From NCBI RefSeq assembly GCF_014283215.1, contig NZ_JACOMF010000005.1:159971-223970 (forward strand): a stretch of 64,000 nt of DNA. Direction: 5' to 3'. Origin of the DNA: Siccirubricoccus deserti. GTDB lineage: Bacteria > Pseudomonadota > Alphaproteobacteria > Acetobacterales > Acetobacteraceae. The translations under genes and the position numbers were made by a program. Under the pieces are notes generated by a model. That model saw only the letters and a program-made list of their open reading frames with translations, did not search any database and had not been told where the DNA came from. Below are positions 17,980 to 26,265 of the stretch, piece by piece. Position 1 is the stretch's first letter. Each line of letters opens with the position of its first letter.

Positions 17980-18789
17980 ATGGACGCCATCGCTCCCCGC
18001 CAAAGCATCAAGCTGCACGCGCCCGAGGACTTCGTCGGGATGCGGGCCGCCGGCCGGCTCGCCGCGGCAGCGCTGGACATGATCACCGCGCATGTCCGGG
18101 CGGGTGTCACGACGGCCGAGCTCGACCGGATTTGCCACGCCTTCGTGCTGGAACACGGCGGCACGCCGGCCTCGCTGGGCTATCGCGGCTACGCCCATGC
18201 GACCTGCATCTCGCTCAACCACGTCGTCTGCCATGGCATACCCGGCGAGCGGCGGCTCATGGACGGTGATATCCTCAACATCGACCTGGCGGTGGTCCTC
18301 GACGGCTGGCACGGCGACAGCAGCCGCATGTACGGGGTCGGCAAGGTCAGCACGCGCGCCGCACGCCTGATGGACGTGGCCTATGAGGCCATGATGCGCG
18401 GCATCGAGGTGATTCGCCCCGGCGCGACGATCGGCGACATCGGATTCGCCATCCAGCGATTCGTGGAGGCGGCACAGTTCAGCGTCGTCCGGGATTTCTG
18501 CGGCCACGGGCTGGGCCGCGTCTATCACGACGCGCCGAATATCCTGAACTACGGCAGGCCGGGGCATGGGGCCGAATTGCAGCCGGGGATGTTCCTGACG
18601 GTCGAGCCGATGGTGAATGCAGGGAGGCCGGAGGTGAAGGTGCTCGGCGACGGATGGACGGCGGTGACGCGCGACCGCAGCCCCTCGGCGCAGTTCGAGC
18701 ACAGCGTCGGGGTCACCGGGACGGGCCATGAGATCTTCACCCTCTCGCCCGCGAAGCTCACCCGGCCACCCTACCCGATCGCGGGGTAG
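17980..18789 (+). CDS. map: Type I methionine aminopeptidase
   Basis: Removes the N-terminal Met from nascent proteins. The five metal ligands of the pita-bread fold are in place: Asp in NIDLAVVLDG, Asp in GWHGDSSRMY, His in CGHGLGRVYHD, Glu in LTVEPMVN and Glu in AQFEHSVGVT. The substrate His lies in SLNHVVCHGIP. 269 residues, with no N-terminal zinc extension, so type I bacterial form. Location after a TetR gene rather than near rpsB or secY suggests it may be a second, specialised copy. Confidence 0.92.
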   Translation: MDAIAPRQSIKLHAPEDFVGMRAAGRLAAAALDMITAHVRAGVTTAELDRICHAFVLEHGGTPASLGYRGYAHATCISLNHVVCHGIPGERRLMDGDILNIDLAVVLDGWHGDSSRMYGVGKVSTRAARLMDVAYEAMMRGIEVIRPGATIGDIGFAIQRFVEAAQFSVVRDFCGHGLGRVYHDAPNILNYGRPGHGAELQPGMFLTVEPMVNAGRPEVKVLGDGWTAVTRDRSPSAQFEHSVGVTGTGHEIFTLSPAKLTRPPYPIAG

Positions 18790-18868
18790 GCGGAGCCACT
18801 CCTCGCCCACCGGGACCGGCGCAGCGCCGAGGCTTGCCAGCCCCACGCACCGCCGGCACCCTTCGCGC

Positions 18869-19939
18869 ATGACCGAACGCCTGCACCCGTTGCTGAAACC
18901 GCTGCTGGCCGATGACTGGGCCGCGGTGGATCCCACCCTGCCACCGCTGCTGGAGGTGCTCTTCGCCCGCAGCGCCGGGGAGGATTGGCACAAGGCCGGC
19001 ACCTTCAAGGACCATCTGCTGGGGGTCTACCGGACCCTCGCCCTCTGGGACCAGCCGCGCGAGGTGCGGCTGCTCGGCCTTTTCCACAGCGTCTATTCAA
19101 ACGAGTACGTCGACCTGAAGCTGTTCGATGCCGCCGGCAACCGGGCCGAGCTGGCCGGACTGCTGGGGGAGGAGGCGGAGCGGCTGATCCACCTCTTCTG
19201 CACCATGCCACGCAGCCTCTTCACCCGCCGCCTGGCGGAGGAGCCGGATTTGCCCGAGGAGGGCATGGTGCTGGAGCGCGAGGGCAAGCCCGACATCATC
19301 CTCTCGGCGCGCGACGTCGCGGTCTTCGGCATCGCCACCATCGCCGACATCGCCGAGCAATGGCATTCCTGGCAGGACGAGATCTTCGCCGGCTTCCCCG
19401 GGCCGACAGTGCCGCGCGGCACGCGCGACCATTGGGCGGCCGCCATGTGGCCGGGGCCGCTGAAGCCGACGGTCAAGGCGCTGTCGCTGCTCTCCCGCCT
19501 CGCCCGGCCGCTGGCCTTCATGCCGGAGGAATGGGGGCTGCCGACGCCGCCGATCTTCGCCCGCTGCAATGCCCTGCTGGCGCCGGAGGAGGAGTTGGCC
19601 GCTGTCACCCTCTACTGGCAGGCGGTGACCCGTGCCCTGCCGCTCGGCAGCCCGGAGCCGACCCGCCGGGCGCTGGAGGAGGCGGCGCGGCTCAACCCCT
19701 TCGTCGGCGAGCCGCGGCTGCTGCTGGCGCAGATCGCGCTTGGCCAGGGGGAGTGGGACCGCGCCGCGGCCGAGGCCCGGGCCGGGCTGGACCTGCTCTC
19801 CGACTGGGGCGTCGCCTGGGACAAGCGCATCGCCTGGTCCGGCTGGGTCGCCTGGGCGCGCATCCTGCTGCAATCGGCCGAGCGGCGGCGCTGGCCGGAG
19901 CAACTGGCCGGGCTCAACGGGCTGGGGCTGGTAGGCTAA
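18869..19939 (+). CDS. DUF6817-like protein with a C-terminal helical repeat region
   Basis: A 356-residue cytoplasmic protein. Residues ~45-140 have an HD-like pattern (WHKAGTFKDHLLGVYRTL, then LLGLFHSVYSNEYVDLKLFD), which I associate with the DUF6817 family; histidines there could bind a metal. The C-terminal third (RRALEEAARLNPFVGEPRLLLAQIALGQGEWDRAAAEA) resembles a TPR. No enzyme activity is known to me. ATG 18869 fits the start of the conserved part; the frame upstream overlaps the map gene. Confidence 0.62.
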   Translation: MTERLHPLLKPLLADDWAAVDPTLPPLLEVLFARSAGEDWHKAGTFKDHLLGVYRTLALWDQPREVRLLGLFHSVYSNEYVDLKLFDAAGNRAELAGLLGEEAERLIHLFCTMPRSLFTRRLAEEPDLPEEGMVLEREGKPDIILSARDVAVFGIATIADIAEQWHSWQDEIFAGFPGPTVPRGTRDHWAAAMWPGPLKPTVKALSLLSRLARPLAFMPEEWGLPTPPIFARCNALLAPEEELAAVTLYWQAVTRALPLGSPEPTRRALEEAARLNPFVGEPRLLLAQIALGQGEWDRAAAEARAGLDLLSDWGVAWDKRIAWSGWVAWARILLQSAERRRWPEQLAGLNGLGLVG

Positions 19940-19960
19940 GCTATCCGCTGAGCGGCATTC

Positions 19961-19975
19961 GCGGCATGGTGCCGC
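19961..19975. terminator. Short hairpin before the first TctC gene
   Basis: GCGGCA pairs with TGCCGC around TGG, 22 bases after the preceding stop. It may terminate that gene; no U-run is seen. Confidence 0.3.
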
Positions 19976-19998
19976 ATCATGACCGTTCCGGGGGAAAC

Positions 19999-20988
19999 AT
20001 GACCCGTCTTTCGCGCCGCGTAATCCTCGCCCTGCCGCTTGCCACGCCCTTCCTTGGCCGCACCGCCCGGGCGCAGGGCTGGCGCCCCACCCAGGCCATC
20101 CGCATCATCGTTCCGGCCGCGCCAGGTGGCACCGCGGACATGTCCGCCCGGCTGCTGGCGCCCTATCTGCAATCCCATTTCGGCCAGAACGTCGTGGTCG
20201 ACAACCGCTCCGGCGCCGGCGGCGTCATCGGCACCCAGGAAGCGGTGCGCGCCACGCCGGATGGCCACACCCTGCTGCTCGGCAACATCGGCCCGCAGGC
20301 CATCGGCCTCTCGCTCTACCGCAGCCTGCCCTACAACAAGGACAGCCTGATCCCGGTCGGTGGCACGGTGCGCGGGCCGAACGCGCTGGTGGTGCACCCT
20401 TCGGTACCGGCGAACACCATGGCGGAGTTCGTCGCGCATCTGAAGAAGAACCCGGGCAAGCTGTCCTACGCCTCTCCCGGCGTCGGCCAGTCGCCCCATC
20501 TCACCGGCGTCTGGTTCAACCAAGCGACGGGGACGGAGGCGATCCACGTTCCCTTCCGCGGCGCCGGCCCGGCGGCGATGGAGCTGGTTGCCGGCAACAT
20601 CCAGTACATGTGGAACAATCTGACGAGCGGCATCGAGCAGATCCGCTCCGGCCAGGTCCGGGCGCTGGCGGTGTCCTCCGCCGAGCGCAACCCGCAGCTG
20701 CCGGACGTGCCCGCGGCAAGGGAGACGATGCCGGAGCTGGCGCAGTTCGATGTGAACACCTGGTTCGGCATCTTCGCCCCCGCCGGCACGCCGCGCCCGG
20801 TCACCCAGTCGATCAACGAGGCGATGGAGGCCTGGCAGAAGACGCCGGAGATCCAGGCGCGGTGGCGCGAGATGGGAGGCGTCCCGCTCAGCGGCAGCAT
20901 GGAGCAATTCCACGCTTTTGTTGCCAATGAGATCGAAAAATGGGGCAGTGTGATCCGCAAGGAAGGACTGCAACTGGACCTCAGCTAG
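19999..20988 (+). CDS. TctC/Bug-family periplasmic solute-binding protein 1
   Basis: Substrate-binding component of the tripartite tricarboxylate transporter type. A Tat-like N-terminus (MTRLSRRVILALPLATPFLGRTARAQ) is followed by the family landmarks IRIIVPAAPGGTADMSARLLAP, VVDNRSGAGGVIGTQ, GQSPHLTGVWF, FRGAGPAAMELVAGNIQ and AVSSAERNPQLPDVPA. 329 residues; ATG 19999 follows GGGGGAAA. A close paralogue follows in tandem, but no tctA or tctB membrane genes are nearby, as is common for Bug proteins. Ligand unknown (organic acids are typical). Confidence 0.92.
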   Translation: MTRLSRRVILALPLATPFLGRTARAQGWRPTQAIRIIVPAAPGGTADMSARLLAPYLQSHFGQNVVVDNRSGAGGVIGTQEAVRATPDGHTLLLGNIGPQAIGLSLYRSLPYNKDSLIPVGGTVRGPNALVVHPSVPANTMAEFVAHLKKNPGKLSYASPGVGQSPHLTGVWFNQATGTEAIHVPFRGAGPAAMELVAGNIQYMWNNLTSGIEQIRSGQVRALAVSSAERNPQLPDVPAARETMPELAQFDVNTWFGIFAPAGTPRPVTQSINEAMEAWQKTPEIQARWREMGGVPLSGSMEQFHAFVANEIEKWGSVIRKEGLQLDLS

Positions 20989-21029
20989 AGCGGGTCGCCG
21001 AAGGCGGAAACCTGCCCTGAAACGATGGA

Positions 21030-21062
21030 GCGGATTGCGGTCCCAGCCGGGCTGCGATCCGC
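21030..21062. repeat. 33-nt hairpin repeat, copy B
   Basis: GCGGAT at the left and ATCCGC at the right enclose an inner CCC/GGG stem with loop AGCC. It has the same length and outer arms as copy A (2488) and shares further flanking sequence with copy C (33444), including a TAGAGC(A/G)G(A/G)TCGCC block upstream. Confidence 0.55.
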
Positions 21063-21121
21063 CCAGCCAGCAAGCGGCTCGAGGTCGTTCGGTGAACCCG
21101 TGAACGGAAAAGGCCCGAGCC

Positions 21122-22114
21122 ATGCCAGCCATCACCCGCCGCGCCACCCTCGCCCTGCCTGCCCTGCTGCCTGCCCTCGGACGTGCCCAAGCGGGGGCAG
21201 GGGCCTGGCGGCCCGGGCAGCAGGTGCGGATCATCGTCCCGGCCGCGGCGGGCGGCACCACCGACATCATGGGCTGGCTTTGCGCCCAGCATTTGCAGGC
21301 GCGCTGGGGCACGCCGGTGGTGGTCGAGAACCGCGCCGGTGCCGGCGGCACCATCGGCACGCTGGAGACGGTGCGGGCGCGGCCCGATGGCACCACCCTG
21401 CTGTCGGGCAATATCGGGCCGCAGGCGATCGCCTATTCGCTGTTCCGCAACCTGCCCTACAAATCCGAGCAGATCCTCCCCATCGCCGGGCAGATCCGCG
21501 GCCCCAACGTGCTGGTGGTGAACGCCGATACCCCGGTGCGCAACATGGCGGAGTTCGTCGCTTGGCTGCGCGCCGACCCGGGCAAGGTCAGCTACGCCTC
21601 CACCGGTGTCGGCCAGTCCACGCATCTGACCCCGGTGTGGTTGCTGCAGCTGCTGAAGGCCGAGGCCATCCACGTGCCCTTCCGCGGCTCCGCCCCGGCG
21701 CAGATCGAGCTGCTGGCCGGCAATGTCGGCTTCCTGATCGACAATCTGACGGGGGTGATCGAGCATATCCGCAGTGGCAAGCTGCGCGCCCTGGCGGTCA
21801 CCAGCGCCGAGCGCAACAGCAAGGTGCCGGAGGTGCCCGCCGCCCGCGAGACCCTGCCGGAGCTGGCGCAATTCGAGGTCAACACCTGGTTCGGCCTGTT
21901 CGGCCCGGCCGGTCTGCCGACCGAGATCATCCGCACGGTGAATGCCGAGATCAACGCGATGCTCGACCTGCCGGAGACGAAGCAGCGTTTCGACATGCTG
22001 GGCGGCGTGCCGATGCGCTTCACGGTCGAGGAATTCGCCAGCTGGGTGCGGGTCGAGACCGACAAGTGGCGCGGCGTGATCCAGCGCGAGGGGCTGCAGC
22101 TCGACGCCGGCTGA
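21122..22114 (+). CDS. TctC/Bug-family periplasmic solute-binding protein 2
   Basis: A paralogue of the preceding gene with the same order of motifs: VRIIVPAAAGGTTDIMGWL, VVENRAGAGGTIGT, GQSTHLTPVWL, HVPFRGSAPAQIELLAGN and AVTSAERNSKVPEVPAARETLPELAQFEVNTWFGLFGPAG. The N-terminus MPAITRRATLALPALLPALGRAQA is a twin-arginine-like export signal. 330 residues. The two copies probably arose by tandem duplication and then diverged in ligand; a repeat element separates them. Confidence 0.92.
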   Translation: MPAITRRATLALPALLPALGRAQAGAGAWRPGQQVRIIVPAAAGGTTDIMGWLCAQHLQARWGTPVVVENRAGAGGTIGTLETVRARPDGTTLLSGNIGPQAIAYSLFRNLPYKSEQILPIAGQIRGPNVLVVNADTPVRNMAEFVAWLRADPGKVSYASTGVGQSTHLTPVWLLQLLKAEAIHVPFRGSAPAQIELLAGNVGFLIDNLTGVIEHIRSGKLRALAVTSAERNSKVPEVPAARETLPELAQFEVNTWFGLFGPAGLPTEIIRTVNAEINAMLDLPETKQRFDMLGGVPMRFTVEEFASWVRVETDKWRGVIQREGLQLDAG

Positions 22115-22181
22115 GTGCGGCCGGAGGCCGGCCGAGGCACCCGGTTGACGCCGACGGCACTCCGCAGCAGCCTGTTCGCGA

Positions 22182-23096
22182 ATGATTCTCTCCCCCCTCT
22201 GGCTGCCGATCACGCTCTCGGCCGCCCTGTTCCAGTGCTGGCGGACCGCGATGCAGCAGAAGCTGCGCGGCCAGCTCTCGGTCAATGCCGCGGCGGTGGT
22301 GCGCTACCTCTACGGCGTGCCGGTCGGCGCCCTGCTGCTCGGCCTCTACATGCTGGTGTTCGGCGGAACGCTGCCACTGCCGGGCTGGGCCTTCCTGGCG
22401 CTCTGCGCCGCTGGTGGCCTCGGCCAGATCCTCGGCACCAACCTGCTGATCATGGCCTTCGGCCACCGCGGCTTCGCCGTCGGCACCGCCTATGCCAAGA
22501 CCGAGGCGGTGCAGGGCGCGATCCTGGCGCTGGTGCTGCTGGGGGAGCGGATCTCAGCGGTGGCCTGGGTCGGCATCGCGATCGGCGTCGTCGGCGTGCT
22601 GTGGCTCTCGCTGGCGGGCAAGGCGGCCTCGCTGCGCGAACTGGCGCTGGCCACGGTGCAGCCGGCCGCGGTCTGCGGCCTGGCGGCGGGGTTCTTCTTC
22701 GCCGCGACCAGCGTGCTGGTGAAGGCGGCGAATCTGGAACTGCCGGGCGACGACCCGATCCACCGCGCCCTGGTGACCCTGGTGGTGACCAACATCCTGC
22801 AGACCGTCATGCAGGGCGGCTGGCTGCTGGCGCGGGAGCCGGCCCAGGCTCGCGCGGTCTTCACCACCTGGCGCAGCAGCGCCCAGGTGGGCGCGCTCTC
22901 GGCCTGTGGCTCCGCCTGCTGGTTCAGTGCATTCGCCCTGGCGCCGGTGGCGCTGGTACGGGCGGTGGGGCAGGTGGAGATCCTCTTCACCCTGCTGTTC
23001 AGCCGCTTCTACCTGCGGGAGCAGCCCAGCCGGACGGAGATCCTGGGCGCGCTGACGGTGGTGCTCGGGGTGGTGCTGGTATTGGCCGGCCGCTGA
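22182..23096 (+). CDS. EamA/DMT-family transporter
   Basis: An inner-membrane permease with about ten hydrophobic helices in two EamA-like halves. The first half ends near VGTAYAKTEAVQGAILALVLLGERIS, where the family's conserved Glu-Arg pair sits; the second half ends in VGQVEILFTLLFSRFYLREQPSRTEILGALTVVLGVVLVL, again with the RExPS-type motif. 304 residues, normal size. Substrate unknown; relatives export amino acids or metabolites. Its end is only ten bases from the convergent cyd genes. Confidence 0.87.
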   Translation: MILSPLWLPITLSAALFQCWRTAMQQKLRGQLSVNAAAVVRYLYGVPVGALLLGLYMLVFGGTLPLPGWAFLALCAAGGLGQILGTNLLIMAFGHRGFAVGTAYAKTEAVQGAILALVLLGERISAVAWVGIAIGVVGVLWLSLAGKAASLRELALATVQPAAVCGLAAGFFFAATSVLVKAANLELPGDDPIHRALVTLVVTNILQTVMQGGWLLAREPAQARAVFTTWRSSAQVGALSACGSACWFSAFALAPVALVRAVGQVEILFTLLFSRFYLREQPSRTEILGALTVVLGVVLVLAGR

Positions 23097-23106
23097 GGCG
23101 CCCTGC

Positions 23107-23205
23107 CTAACGCGGCAACAGCACCCGCACCAGCAGCGCCACTGCGCCGGTCACGCAAACCCCTACAAGCCACAGCGCGGCGAACCAGCCGAGGCGCCGC
23201 CACAT
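23107..23205 (-). CDS. DUF2474-type micro-subunit of the bd oxidase
   Basis: A 32-residue single-helix membrane protein (MWRRLGWFAALWLVGVCV, then AVALLVRVLLPR). The ATG at 23205 lies two bases after the stop of cydB, so it is translated with it. DUF2474 proteins are encoded next to CydAB/CioAB and by analogy with CydX probably stabilise the oxidase (family knowledge; role here inferred). Easily missed because of its size. Confidence 0.78.
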   Translation of the reverse strand: MWRRLGWFAALWLVGVCVTGAVALLVRVLLPR

Positions 23206-23207
23206 CC

Positions 23208-24254
23208 TCAGTGATATCCCTCGCCCGCCTTCACCTTGCCGCGGAACAACCAGTACACGTAGGCGGTATAGGCCAGGATGACCGGGATCAGCACCGCCGC
23301 GCCGACCAGCATGAAAAGCTGCGAATCCCGCGGGCTTGCCGCCTCCCAGATGGTGATGCCGGGGGGCACGATCATCGGCCACATGGAGATCCCGAGTCCG
23401 GTGTAGGAGAGGAAGAAGAGCCCAAGCGCGCAGGCAAAGGGGACGCCGTCCCGCCAGACCACCCTTCGGTGCTCCTTGCCGGTTCCCGCCTCCTCCAACC
23501 CGCGGAACAGCCGCCAGGTCAGCACCACCACCAGCACCGGGACCGGCAGCGCCGTGAGGATGATCGGGAAGTTGAACCAGCGGTCACGGAATTGCGGCAG
23601 CAGGAAGGGCACCACCAGGCTGACCACGATGATGAAGCCGAGCGTCAGCCAGGTCAGTCCCCGCGCCAGCCCCCGCACCTGGTCCTGCATCTCGCCTTCG
23701 GTCTTCCAGACCAGCCAGCAGGCGCCGAGCATCCCATAGCCGGCCAGCAGGGCACAGCCGGTCAGCACCGAGAAGGGCGAGAGCCAGTCCCACCAGCCAC
23801 CCGCATAGGCCCGGCCCTGCACCTCCACCCCCTGCACCAGCGCGCCGAGCGCGACGCCCTGGGCAAAGGCCGCCGCATAGCTGCCGCCGGAGAAGGAGCG
23901 GTCCCACCAGATCCGCTGGGCGTCGGTCGCGGCGCGGAAGCGCATCTCGAAGGCGACGCCACGGAAGATCAGCGCCAGCAGCATGATGATGATCGGCATG
24001 TAGAGCGCCGGCATGATCGTCGCGTAGGCCAGCGGGAAGACCCCGAACAGCCCGCCGCCGCCCATGACCAGCCAGGTCTCGTTGCCGTCCCAGACCGGCG
24101 CCACGGTGTTGACCGCGAGGTCGCGGTCCTTCTGCCCGCGGATCCAGGGGAACAGGATCCCGACGCCGAGGTCGAAGCCGTCCATGCAGACGTAGAGGAA
24201 AACGGCGGTGGCGATGATGAAGGCCCAGATGGTGGCGATGGTCTCCGCGCTCAT
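23208..24254 (-). CDS. cydB: Cytochrome bd-type quinol oxidase subunit II
   Basis: Membrane partner of CydA. About eight to nine hydrophobic helices; family motifs include the early DGFDLGVGILFPW, WDGNETWLVMGGG, FRGVAFEMRFRA and a C-terminal LSYTGLGISMWPMIVPPGITIWEAASP. 348 residues from ATG 24254, which has GGAG eight bases upstream; a GTG at 24263 overlaps the cydA stop. The gene order cydA-cydB-DUF2474 on one strand with overlaps implies one transcript. Together with the short Q-loop of CydA this is the cyanide-insensitive (CIO) subgroup. Confidence 0.93.
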   Translation of the reverse strand: MSAETIATIWAFIIATAVFLYVCMDGFDLGVGILFPWIRGQKDRDLAVNTVAPVWDGNETWLVMGGGGLFGVFPLAYATIMPALYMPIIIMLLALIFRGVAFEMRFRAATDAQRIWWDRSFSGGSYAAAFAQGVALGALVQGVEVQGRAYAGGWWDWLSPFSVLTGCALLAGYGMLGACWLVWKTEGEMQDQVRGLARGLTWLTLGFIIVVSLVVPFLLPQFRDRWFNFPIILTALPVPVLVVVLTWRLFRGLEEAGTGKEHRRVVWRDGVPFACALGLFFLSYTGLGISMWPMIVPPGITIWEAASPRDSQLFMLVGAAVLIPVILAYTAYVYWLFRGKVKAGEGYH

Positions 24255-24259
24255 CCCCG

Positions 24260-25696
24260 TCACTCCGCCGGCTGCGGCCGCGCGTCATGCGCGCGGTCGG
24301 GGTCGACCTGCGGACCCGGCGTGATGCCGGCGGTGCGGATCGGCGGCTCGGACTCCACCCCGGTCTCATGCGGCTCCGGCGGGTGGCGGAACAGGCGGAA
24401 CAGGTACCAGATGCCCGCGCCGAAGACGACGAAGTAGACCACGATGAACAGTGTCAGCGAGGTCACCAGCGCCGGCACGGCAAGCGGACTGGCGCTCTCC
24501 GAGGTGCGCATCAGGCCGTAGACGGTGTAGGGCTGCCGCCCCGTCTCGGTCACGAACCAGCCGAAGGTGACGGCGATCAGCCCGGACGGTCCCATCGCCA
24601 CCGCCCAGCGGTGGAACCAGCCGGCGCCGTAGAGCCGCCCGCGCCAGCGCAGCCAGAGCGAGGTGAGGCCGAGCCCGATCATCAGCAGGCCCATGCCCAC
24701 CATGATGCGGAAGGACCAGAAGACCAGCGGCACGTTGGTCGGCCGCGCATCCTTCGGGAAGGCCTTCAGCCCCTGGATCTCGCCGTCCCACTCATGCCGC
24801 AGGATCAGGCTGCCGAGGCGGGGGATCTGGAGCGCCAGGCGCGTCTCCTCCCGCGCCATGTCCGGTATGCCGAAGAGGATCAGCGGCGCGCCGCGCTGGG
24901 TCTCCCAATGCCCTTCCATCGCGGCGACCTTCTGCGGCTGGTAGTGCAGCGCCCAGAGACCCTGCAGATCGCCGAAGACGGCCTGCGCCGGCGCCACCGC
25001 GGCGGCCATCCACATCGCCATGGAGAACATCAGCCGCGCCCGCTCATTCGCGCGGTCGCGCAGCAGGTGGAAGGCGCCGACCGCGCCGACGATCATGGCG
25101 GTGGTCAGATAGGCGCCGGTGATGGTGTGCAGGTAGCGGAAGGGGAAGGAGGGGTTGAAGACGATCGCCCACCAATCCGCCGGCAGGAACTGCCCGTCCG
25201 GCGCGATGGTGTAGCCCGCCGGCGTCTGCATCCAGGAGTTGGCCGAGAGGATCCAGAAGCCCGAGATCAGCGTGCCCACCGCCACCAGGCAGGTGGCGGA
25301 GAAATGCAGCGCCTTTCCGACCCGCCCCAGGCCGAACAGCATGACGCCGAGGAAGCCGGCCTCAAGGAAGAAGGCCGTCAGCACCTCATAGGCAATTAGC
25401 GGCCCGAGCACCGGCCCGGTCCGGTCCGCCCAGACCGACCAGTTTGTGCCGAATTGGTAGGAGAGGACGATGCCGGAGACCACGCCCATGGCGAAGTTCA
25501 CCGCGAAGACCTTCAGCCAGTAGCGGAACAGGTCGAGGTAGGCGGCGCGGCCGGTCCAGAGCCACAGCGCCTCCAGCACCGCCAGATAGCTTGCCAGCCC
25601 GATGGTGAAAGCGGGGAAGAGGAAGTGGAAGGTGACGGTGAAGGCGAACTGGAAGCGCGCGAGGTCAAGCGCGCTCGGGAAGGCATCCCACGGCAT
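24260..25696 (-). CDS. cydA: Cytochrome bd-type quinol oxidase subunit I (CIO-like)
   Basis: Haem-carrying subunit that oxidises ubiquinol and reduces oxygen to water in the inner membrane. His ligands are seen in VTFHFLFPAFTIG (N-terminal) and FRYLHTITGAYLTTAM, and the quinol/haem segment GWFVTETGRQPYTVYGLMRT is present. At 478 residues it lacks the long Q-loop insertion of the E. coli enzyme, as in CioA of the cyanide-insensitive group. No cydDC is nearby. ATG 25696 has GGGGA upstream. No FNR-like site was recognised in the upstream 120 bases. Confidence 0.93.
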   Translation of the reverse strand: MPWDAFPSALDLARFQFAFTVTFHFLFPAFTIGLASYLAVLEALWLWTGRAAYLDLFRYWLKVFAVNFAMGVVSGIVLSYQFGTNWSVWADRTGPVLGPLIAYEVLTAFFLEAGFLGVMLFGLGRVGKALHFSATCLVAVGTLISGFWILSANSWMQTPAGYTIAPDGQFLPADWWAIVFNPSFPFRYLHTITGAYLTTAMIVGAVGAFHLLRDRANERARLMFSMAMWMAAAVAPAQAVFGDLQGLWALHYQPQKVAAMEGHWETQRGAPLILFGIPDMAREETRLALQIPRLGSLILRHEWDGEIQGLKAFPKDARPTNVPLVFWSFRIMVGMGLLMIGLGLTSLWLRWRGRLYGAGWFHRWAVAMGPSGLIAVTFGWFVTETGRQPYTVYGLMRTSESASPLAVPALVTSLTLFIVVYFVVFGAGIWYLFRLFRHPPEPHETGVESEPPIRTAGITPGPQVDPDRAHDARPQPAE

Positions 25697-25817
25697 CGTT
25701 CACGTCCCCGCTACTTCTGGGGGTAAATCGGCAACCAGTACTGTCGTTCCGCGTGCCTGGCGGGTGCTGTATCACGAAGCTGGGAGACGAGCCTCGGGTC
25801 TGGCGCCGACCATCACT

Positions 25818-26090
25818 TCAAGCCACCGCACGAAGCCGCGGTCCGGCCTCGGTGCGGACGCTGCGCACGCCGATCACCTGGCGGAGGTTGCCCTCCACCA
25901 GATGCACCATCGCGGCCGGCATGGCGTGCAGCACCAACTCGGCCTGGACGGTATCGCCGTCGCGCAGCGCCTGCATGGCATCGGTCATCAGATCCCGCTT
26001 GGCGAGCGGCTGCAGCAGCCGCGGCAGGAGGCCCGGGCAGGCATCGGCGGTAACGAGGAAACGTGCGGCGAGAAGCGGGGAATCGGACAT
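25818..26090 (-). CDS. Small ACT-like domain protein
   Basis: A 90-residue cytoplasmic protein whose body (LLAARFLVTADACPGLLPRLLQPLAK, then VHLVEGNLRQVIGVRSVR) has the beta-alpha-beta-beta-alpha-beta pattern of an ACT regulatory domain, as in small subunits of acetolactate synthase. No ilv genes are adjacent. ATG 26090 gives MSDSPLLAARF and fits the fold; an upstream in-frame ATG would add a basic tail. It sits 122 bases upstream of cydA on the same strand, but a functional link is not shown. It may sense an amino acid or be a regulatory remnant. Confidence 0.62.
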   Translation of the reverse strand: MSDSPLLAARFLVTADACPGLLPRLLQPLAKRDLMTDAMQALRDGDTVQAELVLHAMPAAMVHLVEGNLRQVIGVRSVRTEAGPRLRAVA

Positions 26091-26133
26091 CGCGGGAAGC
26101 TCCGGTACGGCGAGGGCGGGAAGGAAAACCCGG

Positions 26134-26150
26134 CGGCGCGGCACGCGCCG
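26134..26150 (-). terminator. Terminator of the DUF2125 gene
   Basis: CGGCGCG and CGCGCCG pair around a 3-base loop. Read on the minus strand, the stem is followed by CCGGGTTTTCC, a usable U-tract, 116 bases after the DUF2125 stop. Confidence 0.5.
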
Positions 26151-26265
26151 TACCCACGGCGCGGCTCAGGCAGCCGGGCCAGTAATTCGCGCGGTACGGA
26201 GGAAGCGATGCGACATGAGGGCACCCTAGCCCGGATGGCCAGGGGATGCCAAGCGTGACCCCGCC

